From positions 52,030 to 116,029 of the forward strand of contig NW_005179108.1 of assembly GCF_000350225.1 (NCBI RefSeq): a DNA stretch of 64,000 nt. Reading direction: 5' to 3'. This document shows positions 20,734 to 30,885 of the stretch, piece by piece. Every line of letters begins with the position of its first letter. Positions within the stretch are counted from its first letter, which is position 1. This DNA is from Chondrus crispus (lineage: Eukaryota > Rhodophyta > Florideophyceae > Gigartinales > Gigartinaceae). The notes under the pieces are model-generated. The model saw only the letters and a list, made by a program, of their open reading frames with translations. It ran no database searches and was not told the DNA's origin. Made by a program: the position numbers and the translations under genes.

Positions 20734-23019
20734 ATGTCCACCAGCGCACCCGGGGACGTCGGTCCCGGGGCGAGCAGAGTCGGATCGGCAAGGGCGTCGT
20801 GGATCCCGCGAGGTCCTCGCACCCGAAGCCAGGCCAATACGGCCACGGATCCCGAAGGTCCAGAATCCCCGACGGGGATTGACGCCAACAAGGATAATCT
20901 ATCCTACAGGTTCGAGAAGAGGGGCGAGGAAATTCTCCAAGAGATGACGAAAAATCTCGAGGCTGAATTAGCCCTCGTCCGGAAGCAACTGGAGTTGCAA
21001 GCCTCCGAGTTCCACACCGTTTTAGGAAAGCTATCGGCTCGAGTGGATCTCGTCGAGAAGGAGCGAGGTAAGGCGACCGACAGTCTGGAGCCGGAGGTCC
21101 TAGCTTCGTTAAAAATTTCGGTCAAGGACGCAAGGCGCGACGCGAATCAAGCTTTGGAGTCCTTAGGTAAATTTAGAAGCAGTATCGACGACCAGTTCGA
21201 CCGCGCCGCTCATCGTCTCAAGGACCTTGAACAGGTCGCCCGGCAAGAGCCGCTCCCCACGGGTCGAGAAGGCGACCGTCGATCGAAGAAGGACAAGGCC
21301 GCTGTACAGCGGAGTTCCAAGTCGAAGACTTCGAAGAAGAATCTGCGACGCCGGAGCAAGAGTCACTGTAGTGACGAGCCGGAGGGCCAGGACTCAACGG
21401 CCGAGTCGAATGGCCTTTCCGAAGATGGTGACGACGGTTCGTCGAACCATGCCAGCGATTCCGAACATCGTTCAGAGGAAGGAAAAGGAATTTCGCAGAG
21501 CAAGAAAATTACCTCCAGACGGGGCGGAATCACTTCGTCCGCCTCGCGGAGAGGCAAGGACGCGAAGCCCGAAGATGTCACAACGCGGCGCGGGCCGCGA
21601 TGGGAGGAGTTGGAGGAGCTGAATCCGACCAACTACCTTTTCAAGAAATTACTTTCGTTCCGAACGTACCGCTTGCGGAACCCGCAGACATATTTGTCAA
21701 GTTCCCGGCGGACCGCCGTGCGAAAAATCAGGAGAGATATTCCGCCTAAGGTGAAGAAGGACAACACGTTCACAGGCGAGGACGGGGTCCTTGTGTTGGA
21801 TTTTTTGGCAAAATTAGTTCAAGAGTTTGATACTCAAGAGATGAACGAGGGGCAAGCGATCCGCTTGTTGCCCGAATTTCTAAGTGGCATCGCCTTGAGA
21901 CAGTACACTTCGGTGTCTCAGACGGCCGGGGCCCATCACGGAAAGGTATCCGTTTGGCCGGAGGCCGTACAGTAGTTGTTGAGGAGTTTCGCAACCGACG
22001 AGGTGATCCGTCAAGCTGTGCTCGCATTGCGAGAAGTTCAGCAAAGACCGTCTGAAGACGAGATGGAATTTTATATCCGTCTGACGGACGCGAGCAATCG
22101 ATGTGGAAACGTATATTCGATGGAAGAACAAATGACGATGTTTATTGAAGGACTCGATTCGAGTATCAAACCGATGGTATCTCAATACCGGCAAGACAAT
22201 CGGGACGTTTCGTTTTTGAGACTAGTGAATTACGCGAAGGCGCATGGCTCGGCGAGCCGCGCTAAGGACAAGAAGACCAAGAAGGTCACAATCCAGACGC
22301 CGTCGACGATCCGGGCAGGTAAGAAGCCGAGGGCTTCTTATCCCGGTCGCAAAAGTCATGCCGCCGTCCATTTAGCCGAGTCAATTTCCGCGTCAGATGA
22401 GCGCGGTGCGCATGGAAGTAGCGAAAATCACTACGAGGGCGCGTTGGTAGCCGAAGGCGAGTTCATTGAGCCATCGGAGGGCTACGGACACGAGGACTAC
22501 GGGGCAAGCGGGTCGTCAACTTTACCGACGCCTGCATACACGACGGAGTCGTTTTCAGAGCCCACGGATCCCGTGATGATGTTTCGGGGGCGCGGCCACA
22601 CGCCGGCGCCGCGCATTCCGATGGAAGACAAGAGTACGACGTTTCGAAGGCCAGGCTGGATGGGAAGGCCGCAACGTCAAGGAAGACCGCCGGCCCGTGG
22701 AGGGCCTAGGCCGCAATATCCCGTCAAGACGCATGGACTGGTGTGCTATCATTGCTATGAAAAGGGGCACGCCGCGCCAACGTGCATTCTTTCCCTCCGG
22801 GAAATGCACCGAGTTTTGGAAAATTATGAGGCGTTGTCTCCGATGGAGAGGTTAGGGATACCATCGACGAGTTACCTGAAGGTCAAGAATTGGTTCGATT
22901 CGCAGACGGCAAGCGCGCCGAGTGCTTCAACGCCGAGGTCTAACCAACCCTTCAGAGGGCCCGCCGCGGGGCCCGCGCCGTCGGATGTGAGAAGGATCCC
23001 GCCACGGCAGGAAAACTAG
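20734..23019 (+). pseudogene. gag of element B, one internal TAG
   Basis: The ATG at 20734 starts MSTSAPGD. The reading covers 761 codons with a single TAG at 21973-21975, both parts in one frame. The N-terminal third has coiled-coil-like helices (LEAELALVRKQLELQ). A basic and acidic Lys/Glu/Ser-rich linker follows, then a capsid-like core around the stop (VWPEAVQ-stop-LLRSFATDEVI), which aligns with VNQFIKRYQTDDVL of element A. The CCHC knuckle CYHCYEKGHAAPTC lies near 22743-22784. The stop falls at a Gln or Trp position, so a C-to-T or G-to-A point mutation is likely; read-through cannot be excluded. It ends GGAAAAC-TAG, with the pol frame (-1) open across it. Confidence 0.85.
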
Positions 23020-23066
23020 AGAGGGGAATCTCGCATGAGTCGCGAGAGGCACAAGGTCGACGTACT

Positions 23067-26000
23067 GTGCCCGGGGCTCAGCCCCGTTCCCCGTCTCTAA
23101 AGGAAAAATCAGGCCTCGAGGAGGAGGTTGTTGGATTGGTGGATACCCCCAAAGGGCCAGCTCAAGTCAAGAAAATTTTGAGCCGAGCCCGAGATCATCC
23201 GCTGGAAGAAATTCGGAGACCCTGGTACAGGGTTAAGCTAAGGGAGTGTCCCGAGAAGATTTTGGTTCTTGCGCGAAAAAACTACAAAGTTTACGCGGAC
23301 ATCGGACCCACAATCGGATTGATGAGCCGAGTGTTGACTGTTTTAGATACCGGCGCGGGACCAAACCTTGTGCGAAAATCGGAACTCCCAGCTGGAATGG
23401 AATCTCTAGTGTCCTACGGACCGACCCAAGACATTGGCGACGCGAACAATAGGCCACTTCGGACTCTCGGCACGATTAGAATGCCTGTGAGACTTGGAAA
23501 ATTTGTGGCCGCAGCCGAGTTTATTGTATGCGAAAAACTAGCAGTCCCGCTAATTCTAGGCGCGGACTACTGTGACCGGTTTGTGGAAGCAATTTATCCA
23601 AGGAAGAAAACGGTTGAGTTGGCGGATTTCTCGGAGATTCCGATAGTTAGGCGGTTCTCGACGAGAAAAGAAAAGAAGAATCTTGTCCCGGGCGAGGACG
23701 AGAATGATGGAAAGGTGGAGCGAATTTCCCCTAAGGTAAAAGTGGCAAGAGCCACGACTATCGAGCCAGGGACGCAACGCGTCGTGGAATGCACCTCGAA
23801 GAGGGCGGGCTTGGTTGTGGTTCAGCCGTACTCGTCGTTGTACGAAAGGCACGGCCTGACGTGTACAAATGGTGTTGTTCAGGTCGAGCCTGACCAGCCA
23901 TTTCGTTTACTCGTTGCAAATTTTAGGACGTACTCTGTCAGGGTGCAAAAAGGCCAAGTGGTGGCAGAATTATTACCGCACCCGAGAGCCGCGCTCGAGA
24001 GCAAAACCACCATTGGTGAAGTTCTCGGAATTCAAGAAAGGAAGAAGGAAAATTTTCCTAATTCCACCAAGACGCCTACGGGCGAGACAAGATGCGAACC
24101 GCCGGATCAAGACCGCGAGGAACAGCAAGGAGAACGGGAGGAAAGGCTCTCCGCGACGGCAACTACGAAGCCGGAGCGGCGGATTGAGCCTCCCCCGCCG
24201 GACGTGGAGGAACTCGACCTGAGCCACGTGCCGGACCGGCTGCGCGAAAGATTCCGACGAATGTTGAAAAAGTATTCCCGCATGTGGGATGGGACCCTCG
24301 GTGAGATCAACAACACGGTCAATCGGATTGAACTGGCCCCGGATACAAGGCCAATTGCACAAGCTCCCTACCGAGCCGGTCCAAAGGCTCGGGAGGTCGA
24401 GGACGCAGAAGTACAGAAGATGTTAGAAGCAGGAATCATCGAGCCGGCGCAGTCAGAATGGGCGTCGCCCGTTTTATTAGTGCCGAAACCGGACGGATCG
24501 ATGCGCTTTTGCGTAGACTATCGTCGGTTAAACGCGGTGACGGTAAAGGACACGTACCCCTTACCGCGCATGGATGAGTGCTTGGACTCGCTTGGTGACA
24601 CCAAGGTTTTCTCCGCGTTGGACGCGATTTCGGGATATTGGCAGATGCCTATCCCTGAGCGCGACCGCGACAAGACCGCATTTTCGTGTCACTCAGGACT
24701 GTATCGCTTCTCAAGAATGCCCTTCGGGCTAACTAACGCGCCAGCGACGTTTCAGAGAGCAATGGATATCCTACTCTCTCCGTTCCGTTGGAAGTGCTGT
24801 TTGGTGTATCTGGACGACATAAATTTTTTTAGCAAGTCGTGGGAAGAGCACATCGTGCACGTGGATGAAATACTTTCTGTATTGGAGAAGGCAGGTGTGA
24901 AGCTCAAGCTTCGCAAGTGTGAATTTTTCGTCGAAAAGATCAAGTACCTGGGCCATGTCGTTCGGCCAGGTACATTGGAAGTGGACGCTGCGCGAACCGT
25001 CGCATTGGAACAAGTGAGGTACCCTCAAACGCAGACCCAGCTCAGGAGCTTTTTGGGACTTTGTAATGTCTACCGCAGATTCGTTCCGCATTATGCGAAA
25101 ATCGCGCATCCGCTCAATCAACTGTTGAAGAAGGGACAACCAGTCCAGTTGGAAGGATTCGACGAACCGTGCGAAAAAGCTTTTCATAATGTCAAGGACG
25201 CTATCTTGGCGCCACCGGTGTTGGCGCTGCCGAAGAAGAACCTACCATACTCGGTAGACACCGATGCAAGCGACTATCAAATCGGCGCTGCATTATTTCA
25301 GACACATCCGGATGCGCAACGTAAACCCATCGGGTTCTTTTCAAGAACGTTAGCCGCAGCCGAGAGAAACTACTCCGTCTCAGAAAAAGAATGTCTAGCG
25401 GTAATTTGGGCCGTACAGACTTTAAGACCATATCTATATGGCGAGCACTTCATTGTGCATACCGACCATGCCTCATTGAGGTGGTTGATGAACGTAACCG
25501 ACCCCAACGGGAGATTAATCCGATGGAGGCTCCGCCTCTCGGAATTTGATTTTGAAATCAAGTACAAAAAGGGAAGGGCTAACAGCCAGGCGGACGCTTT
25601 GTCAAGGTTGCGAACCGCAGGAGAAACCGTCAACGAAATCGACGACGAAATCCCATGCTTTATGGCCGAACCGGCCGAGGGAACGGTGGAGGACGAGGAC
25701 AGTTTTGACGGGTTAGACGACATCCTCGCTCTTGAGGGGGGGACCGCCCCTGAGCGCCTCGATCAATTCCAAGCTGTCACTCCGGAGGAGCTCATTCGCG
25801 AACAAGCCGTCGACCCCTTCTGCAACCGCATCAAGGAAGAAATGGACGCCGAAAAGGTGAGAACGTTCAGCACGGAGACCGAGGAACTCGAAGGAACTCT
25901 ATGCCGTACCGCGGCGGAGTTTGTACAAGTGCTAATACCACAATCGTTAAGGGACCGCGTCCTAGGGTTGAGCCACTACGCAAAATTGGCAGGCCACCCG

Positions 26001-27284
26001 GGAGGCAGGAAACTTTACAAGACTTTGAGAAGGTATTTTTATTGGCCTACGATGGCCCTAGACTGCTATGCAGTTGCGAAGAATTGCGCCGCATGTGCGC
26101 GGGAAAGGGTGAAGTTAAGAAAAAACACGAAGGAAATGAAGCTGTTCACGCCTAAAGCGCCGCTGGAATTTGTCGCCATCGACATCCTCGGCGAGCTAAT
26201 TACAACTAAGCGAGGAAATCGGTATATTCTCGTGATCAGCGATCGATACTCGAAACTGGTACGAACCGTACCGTTGAAGAAGATATCAGCTGCGCACATC
26301 GCACAAGCCTTCGTTCACCATTGGGTATTCGTGTACGGACCGCCGGTCAAGCTGCTGTCCGACAATGGAACACAGTTCACGGCCCGGTTCTTTCAGAACG
26401 TCTGTCGAATTCTCGGCATCCGCAATGTGTTCACGACTACGTACCACCCGCAAGCCAACGGCCAAGTTGAGAGATTTAACCGCACGCTGACTTCCGAGTT
26501 GCGAAAATACGTTGGAGAACATCCCAAGGAATGGGACTTATTTAGCGACGCTGTGACGTTCGCATACAACACACAAGTTCATCGAACTACGAACATTGCG
26601 CCCTTCGAGCTGGTGTTGGCTCGGGCGCCGAGAAACATTGCGTTACAAGCGCAACCAACATTGGAGAATTTCAGCTCGTCACGAGCATACTACCTGAAAT
26701 GGCAGTCGTGGTTGGAGAGCCTAATGCGAGGCGCCGATAGGAGTTTGCGGAAGGAACAAGCCCGGTACAAGCGAAATTTCGACGCACGCCTTCGCAAACC
26801 GCAATATGAGATCCCACCGGGGTCCTACGTGTTCCTCTGGAAGGAGCAGGGCACGGCTAGCGAACCGAAACACAAGCAGGCACAAGTCGCTACAGGACCT
26901 TATCAGGTCAGAAGATCGGATCAACATACGGTATTCATTGTCATTGGCGATCAGGAGGAACGCGTATCGCGAGACAGGGTGGAGTTAGCCCCAAGCTCGA
27001 TGGACTACGCGCGGATAACTGGCCTACGTCAAGCGCTACAGTTCCTGCGAGCGCCGGAGCTAAACGAAGAAGGAGAGGTAATGGAGGACGAGGAATGTCC
27101 TCACACCCGTACGCCTACGTCAGGGGACCAGGACAATTCAATTAGTCAAGTGCCGACAGCGGAGACATCTCCGGCCCTACGCGTTTCGGAAAGTCCAGAG
27201 AAGAGGACGAGTTGGAAGATCTTCAGGAGGGGGAAGGGCACAGTTCAGAGAAAGGAGAGGAAACGGAAAATACGGAATACGTAA
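23067..27284 (+). CDS. pol polyprotein of element B (PR-RT-RNase H-IN), intact
   Basis: A 1405-codon frame without stops; the first codon shown is GTG. The frame is -1 to gag and open upstream into gag, so it is probably made as a gag-pol fusion. Protease: VLDTGAGPN near residue 94, a normal DTG site. RT: FCVDYRRLNAV, MPFGLTNAPATFQ and YLDD at about 581. RNase H: DTDASDYQIG near 730, the ECLAV region, and HTDHASLRW. Integrase: zinc-binding HHCC part (HPGGRKLYKTL to CAACARERVK), then catalytic residues in VAIDIL (about 1036), LLSDNGTQF (about 1097) and NGQVERFN (about 1134), followed by a GPY-like region (ATGPYQV). All key residues are present, so the enzymes could be functional. The last ~25 residues (RRGKGTVQRKERKRK) look like a shadow of the chromodomain linker in the other frame. 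Confidence 0.93.
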   Translation: MPGAQPRSPSLKEKSGLEEEVVGLVDTPKGPAQVKKILSRARDHPLEEIRRPWYRVKLRECPEKILVLARKNYKVYADIGPTIGLMSRVLTVLDTGAGPNLVRKSELPAGMESLVSYGPTQDIGDANNRPLRTLGTIRMPVRLGKFVAAAEFIVCEKLAVPLILGADYCDRFVEAIYPRKKTVELADFSEIPIVRRFSTRKEKKNLVPGEDENDGKVERISPKVKVARATTIEPGTQRVVECTSKRAGLVVVQPYSSLYERHGLTCTNGVVQVEPDQPFRLLVANFRTYSVRVQKGQVVAELLPHPRAALESKTTIGEVLGIQERKKENFPNSTKTPTGETRCEPPDQDREEQQGEREERLSATATTKPERRIEPPPPDVEELDLSHVPDRLRERFRRMLKKYSRMWDGTLGEINNTVNRIELAPDTRPIAQAPYRAGPKAREVEDAEVQKMLEAGIIEPAQSEWASPVLLVPKPDGSMRFCVDYRRLNAVTVKDTYPLPRMDECLDSLGDTKVFSALDAISGYWQMPIPERDRDKTAFSCHSGLYRFSRMPFGLTNAPATFQRAMDILLSPFRWKCCLVYLDDINFFSKSWEEHIVHVDEILSVLEKAGVKLKLRKCEFFVEKIKYLGHVVRPGTLEVDAARTVALEQVRYPQTQTQLRSFLGLCNVYRRFVPHYAKIAHPLNQLLKKGQPVQLEGFDEPCEKAFHNVKDAILAPPVLALPKKNLPYSVDTDASDYQIGAALFQTHPDAQRKPIGFFSRTLAAAERNYSVSEKECLAVIWAVQTLRPYLYGEHFIVHTDHASLRWLMNVTDPNGRLIRWRLRLSEFDFEIKYKKGRANSQADALSRLRTAGETVNEIDDEIPCFMAEPAEGTVEDEDSFDGLDDILALEGGTAPERLDQFQAVTPEELIREQAVDPFCNRIKEEMDAEKVRTFSTETEELEGTLCRTAAEFVQVLIPQSLRDRVLGLSHYAKLAGHPGGRKLYKTLRRYFYWPTMALDCYAVAKNCAACARERVKLRKNTKEMKLFTPKAPLEFVAIDILGELITTKRGNRYILVISDRYSKLVRTVPLKKISAAHIAQAFVHHWVFVYGPPVKLLSDNGTQFTARFFQNVCRILGIRNVFTTTYHPQANGQVERFNRTLTSELRKYVGEHPKEWDLFSDAVTFAYNTQVHRTTNIAPFELVLARAPRNIALQAQPTLENFSSSRAYYLKWQSWLESLMRGADRSLRKEQARYKRNFDARLRKPQYEIPPGSYVFLWKEQGTASEPKHKQAQVATGPYQVRRSDQHTVFIVIGDQEERVSRDRVELAPSSMDYARITGLRQALQFLRAPELNEEGEVMEDEECPHTRTPTSGDQDNSISQVPTAETSPALRVSESPEKRTSWKIFRRGKGTVQRKERKRKIRNT

Positions 27285-27472
27285 TCGATCGGGTCGCCGA
27301 CCACGATTATCAAAATGGTAATTTGATTCTCAAGGTGGAATGGTACGGCTATATGCCCGAGGACGCGACGTGGGAGCCCATTGAGCAATTACCCCGCAGT
27401 GCGGCCGTCACGTATTTCCGGAGGAAGAAACTGCCCCTCCCGCCGCAAGTCGCACGGGCGAGACCAGGATGA
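27146..27472 (+). CDS. Chromodomain of element B in the -1 frame to pol
   Basis: This frame opens after a TAG at 27143-27145 and ends at TGA 27470-27472. It has an acidic linker (EEDELEDLQEGEGHSSEKGE) followed by EYVIDRVADHD, LILKVEWYGY, DATWEP and a terminal helix (AAVTYFRRKK): a complete chromodomain with its aromatic residues. In chromoviruses this module sits at the integrase C-terminus. Here it can be joined only by a -1 shift between about 27146 and 27212, or by splicing, or it was separated by an indel. There is no good start codon of its own, so separate translation is unlikely. Confidence 0.8.
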   Translation, partial: SSADSGDISGPTRFGKSREEDELEDLQEGEGHSSEKGEETENTEYVIDRVADHDYQNGNLILKVEWYGYMPEDATWEPIEQLPRSAAVTYFRRKKLPLPPQVARARPG

Positions 27473-30400
27473 GCTCCATACGCAATGTGATGATGGAAAG
27501 CGAAAAGAAGACGCGAGCCGTAACCAGTTTCCTATGTTTTTACCTTCTTAACTATTCTGTTTCGTTTTTGTTTTTTTGGTTGTTTTGTTTTTTTATGTTT
27601 GTTTTCCCTTCCCGAGACGCACCTAGGTCGGTCATTCCGGAACGATCGTGCGTAATTTCAGAAGAACACGACAGGCGCCCAAGGGCGACAAGGGACTGCG
27701 AACCGCCGATCGTGATTAAGGCTACACGCTGTATCTCGAGTCGAGGAAGGAGAGGACGGACCACGTGAAGGAAGTTCAGAGAGACAAGTGTCGCGAGGAA
27801 AAACGCGGAACACAGAAGGGTTGTGTGAATTTTAACAATGATCCGGGAACGGCACTGACGATTGAGAGGCATAGGGCGTTAAGAAAGGCGTGAAGTCGAG
27901 TTCGAGAGACTGGGACGGCCGGCAACACACCACCGGTGTCGCCCACGCCCAGAATGAGTCGAATAGAAGCCCTGATGGGAACGTCGTTGACGTACAGCGA
28001 TCGATCGTGCGATACCACGCCTAGCGTTTGTCTGATTCTTTTGTCGTCAATTCTTTTTTTTGTTTTGTATCGCGCAGAAGGACGCGCACAGAAGCGAGAA
28101 AGGGTAAATTCCTGTCGACAAGACAACCTCCCGTAGTTCGGGGGGGAGCCAAAAGGGATAACGCCGAGTCGGTCGGAATGCTGTCCCGCGCAGGAAGAAC
28201 GAGAAGGTGTGGAAAAGAGGCAGTTGAAATGCGCGGGCACGCGCACGTGAACGAGACGAATCAAGAGGACATGGACGATGTGAAGCGCACCGCGGAGAGG
28301 GAGAGTAGCGATAGTCGCCGGCATCGCGATCACAGGAAATGAGAGAAGGAAACTGGAATGAGTTAGGCGATTCTGCCTCGGACCCCCTCACATGAATGAA
28401 GCAGCGTGCGCTGCCATGCCATGAAATGGAAAAATTTACTGTAGTCTCAGGCTGAGGTAATACACCTCCTTGGATACGATCATGCGTTGCCGCCGCGCGC
28501 ACTGTGAAGGGACGCTTGGATCAGTGAGACGCCCTCGTGGGGCATGATTTAATCAAAAAAATGGGGATGCCGGCAGGGAGCTGCTGGACGGGCGGAGAAA
28601 ATCGAAAATCGAACACTGGTCAGCCTTCGAAATTTTAATCAAAATTAAAGGAAGGTACGGAACTTGTCGGTCATACGAGAACGGGGTGGCGCTTGCTATA
28701 GCCAAAGGCACGAGTATCCGAGGCCGTCCGGCAGCACATTTCGTCAAGCGCACATCGGGGGATTCTCTCCCCCGGCCTAACGAGAACAAGAAGCTCGCAG
28801 CGTGAAGAAAATAGACGATCCCGCGCCCCTCTATGAGTGTGACTCATATTCTGCTGGCCTGATCACTCATTCGATCGACGTCGTCCATTTTCTATTATCA
28901 ATACCATGAAAAGAGGAGGAATCAATCCTGCGGATTACGCAGTATCGAGCCACATCGATGCTCCCACACGTCATTATACTACGAACGACATACTTACAAG
29001 CTGACTGCTATAACTACTTTTCCGTTCTTCCATACTCTCTTTGTCTTCTTTTTTCTGTTGTGTCTGTTTTTTGTTTTCGGTGTACTGTTTTATTTTTTTG
29101 TGTGAAGTCGAGGAGACGACCCCGCACAGCGGAGGTCGATTAGCAAGTTCATAAGGATCAGGAGGGAGAAGACCCCCACGAGCAAATGGGGGATCGACCA
29201 CAAATTGGCGCACGACGGCAATCCAGACGTGGTACGTCGTCTGGTCGGTCGTGGAAATCGAGTAGAACTCGTGCTGTCTGACGAAGGGGATCGGAACCAG
29301 AAGGAAAGAGAAACAAGGAGGACGTACTACGAAAAGAGAAGGAAGCAAAGGAAGGATGAAGACGCACAGGTGTGGGGATGTTTACGTACGAAGGGAGATC
29401 CTTTCTTTTTGAGACTTTCTTTTGACGTCACAAGCTGCCGTCTGTCAGAGACGATACTTCAAGGGAAAGGCGACAGGGAAGGAAGATCGATGTTCTGGCT
29501 TTCGCGACACGGGCCATTATGAACTGACAAAGTCACCTCGCTCTTCGCCGCCTTCTGGCTAATGCTGGTATCATCGAAGCATAAATGCTGGGGAAATCGT
29601 TGATTCTACACTCACCCACGTCGTGGGTCCGTCCGAACATAACCCTTGGCCAGGATGGCAACACGCAAGACGGGCCACTTGCTACTGTACAGAATGGTGC
29701 CCACTGTCGGTTAACCTCAACTATGCAATGCAGGGAAAAGAGGGACGGCTTCGTACTTGTACCAACGGTACGGGGTACACCCAGATCACGGTATCACACC
29801 CGCGTGGTCAACTACGTCGACATTCGCCGTAAGCGCTTCAAGCAGCGATAGGAATGATGGGTTTATCACCAAGTGCCCGGACGGACGATGTCACCCCATG
29901 TACGAAAAAGTCCCCCTGGTCACACGCAAACAGCTCAGTCAGTGACACGTCGTACAGAGGACAGCTGTCCTCGCCAAAGACAGACGCGTCCCGAGGAGAC
30001 ACATGTTTCAACGCACCTCCACCCCAAAACGGCTGGGGAAGCAAAATTGTCATCATAGGTCAATACTGACGACCCCGACAGGGGGGGATCCCAAATCGTG
30101 AGGGTCACACTTCTCTGTAGCACGAATTATCCAAGCGTCAATAGAGAATGAATTGAAGCAACAACCGAAAGAGGCGAGGGCGTGGCGATTTAGTAACACG
30201 TCGGACAGGATAACTTCGGAATGGATGTCATCGACATGAGACGTCGGGATCACGAATGACGTCGACACGAAGGGAGGATGAGGACGTTGCACGAATAGCG
30301 ACATGGGATGGAAAGAGGAGGGAGTTGAGACAAAGAGGTAGCCATATGAGGAAACGTTGACGCAACTGTCGAGTTTGTCGCCCGTAGGGGACGTCGACCC

Positions 30401-30885
30401 TTACGCGAACCCGACACAGACGACGATGGCGTCTCCTCACGCTCGACAGGAACATCAATTTAAATACAAAGGCTTCGTGAAACCGTTGCCCCCTTTTCCA
30501 GGATGTCGACTCGACTTGGGACCCACAATCGAGATGGTAAGGGCATAGAAAAGAGGAGGAAAAATTCGAGAACGCACGAGATGAGGAGAAAATCGAAGAG
30601 AAGGAAAAGAGGAGGGAACTGGCAATAAGGAGGTGCGACCGCGTTGACGGGGGCGCACGACGAAAAGAGAATGGAGAAGTCAGAATGGGGATGCGACTGC
30701 AGAGGCGGGACGCATACAAAAAAAAGAGAGAGAAAAAAAAAGAGGAGGAAAGTGAAGGTAACGGGGGATACGCAGGTGATTCATTTTATTATCCAAAAGC
30801 TACAGGATGACGTCAATAACCAGACGTCACCCCAAACGGGTAATAATCCGAGAACGGATCACGGGAAGTCGCTCTAAGCGGCAGG
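27473..30885. other. 3.4-kb spacer of element B
   Basis: No protein family recognised. There are T-rich pyrimidine tracts near 27545-27610, 28040-28075 and 29040-29105, and A/G-rich stretches near 30540-30760. The pyrimidine tracts could be splice-acceptor-like or terminator-like on the plus strand, but I cannot show this. Confidence 0.5.

Noticed and set aside
21973-21975. Programmed read-through of the TAG in gag of element B
   Set aside because: The context (CAG-TAG-TTG) is not a known read-through context, the stop lies inside the capsid-like core, and A has its stop at a different place. A point mutation is simpler.
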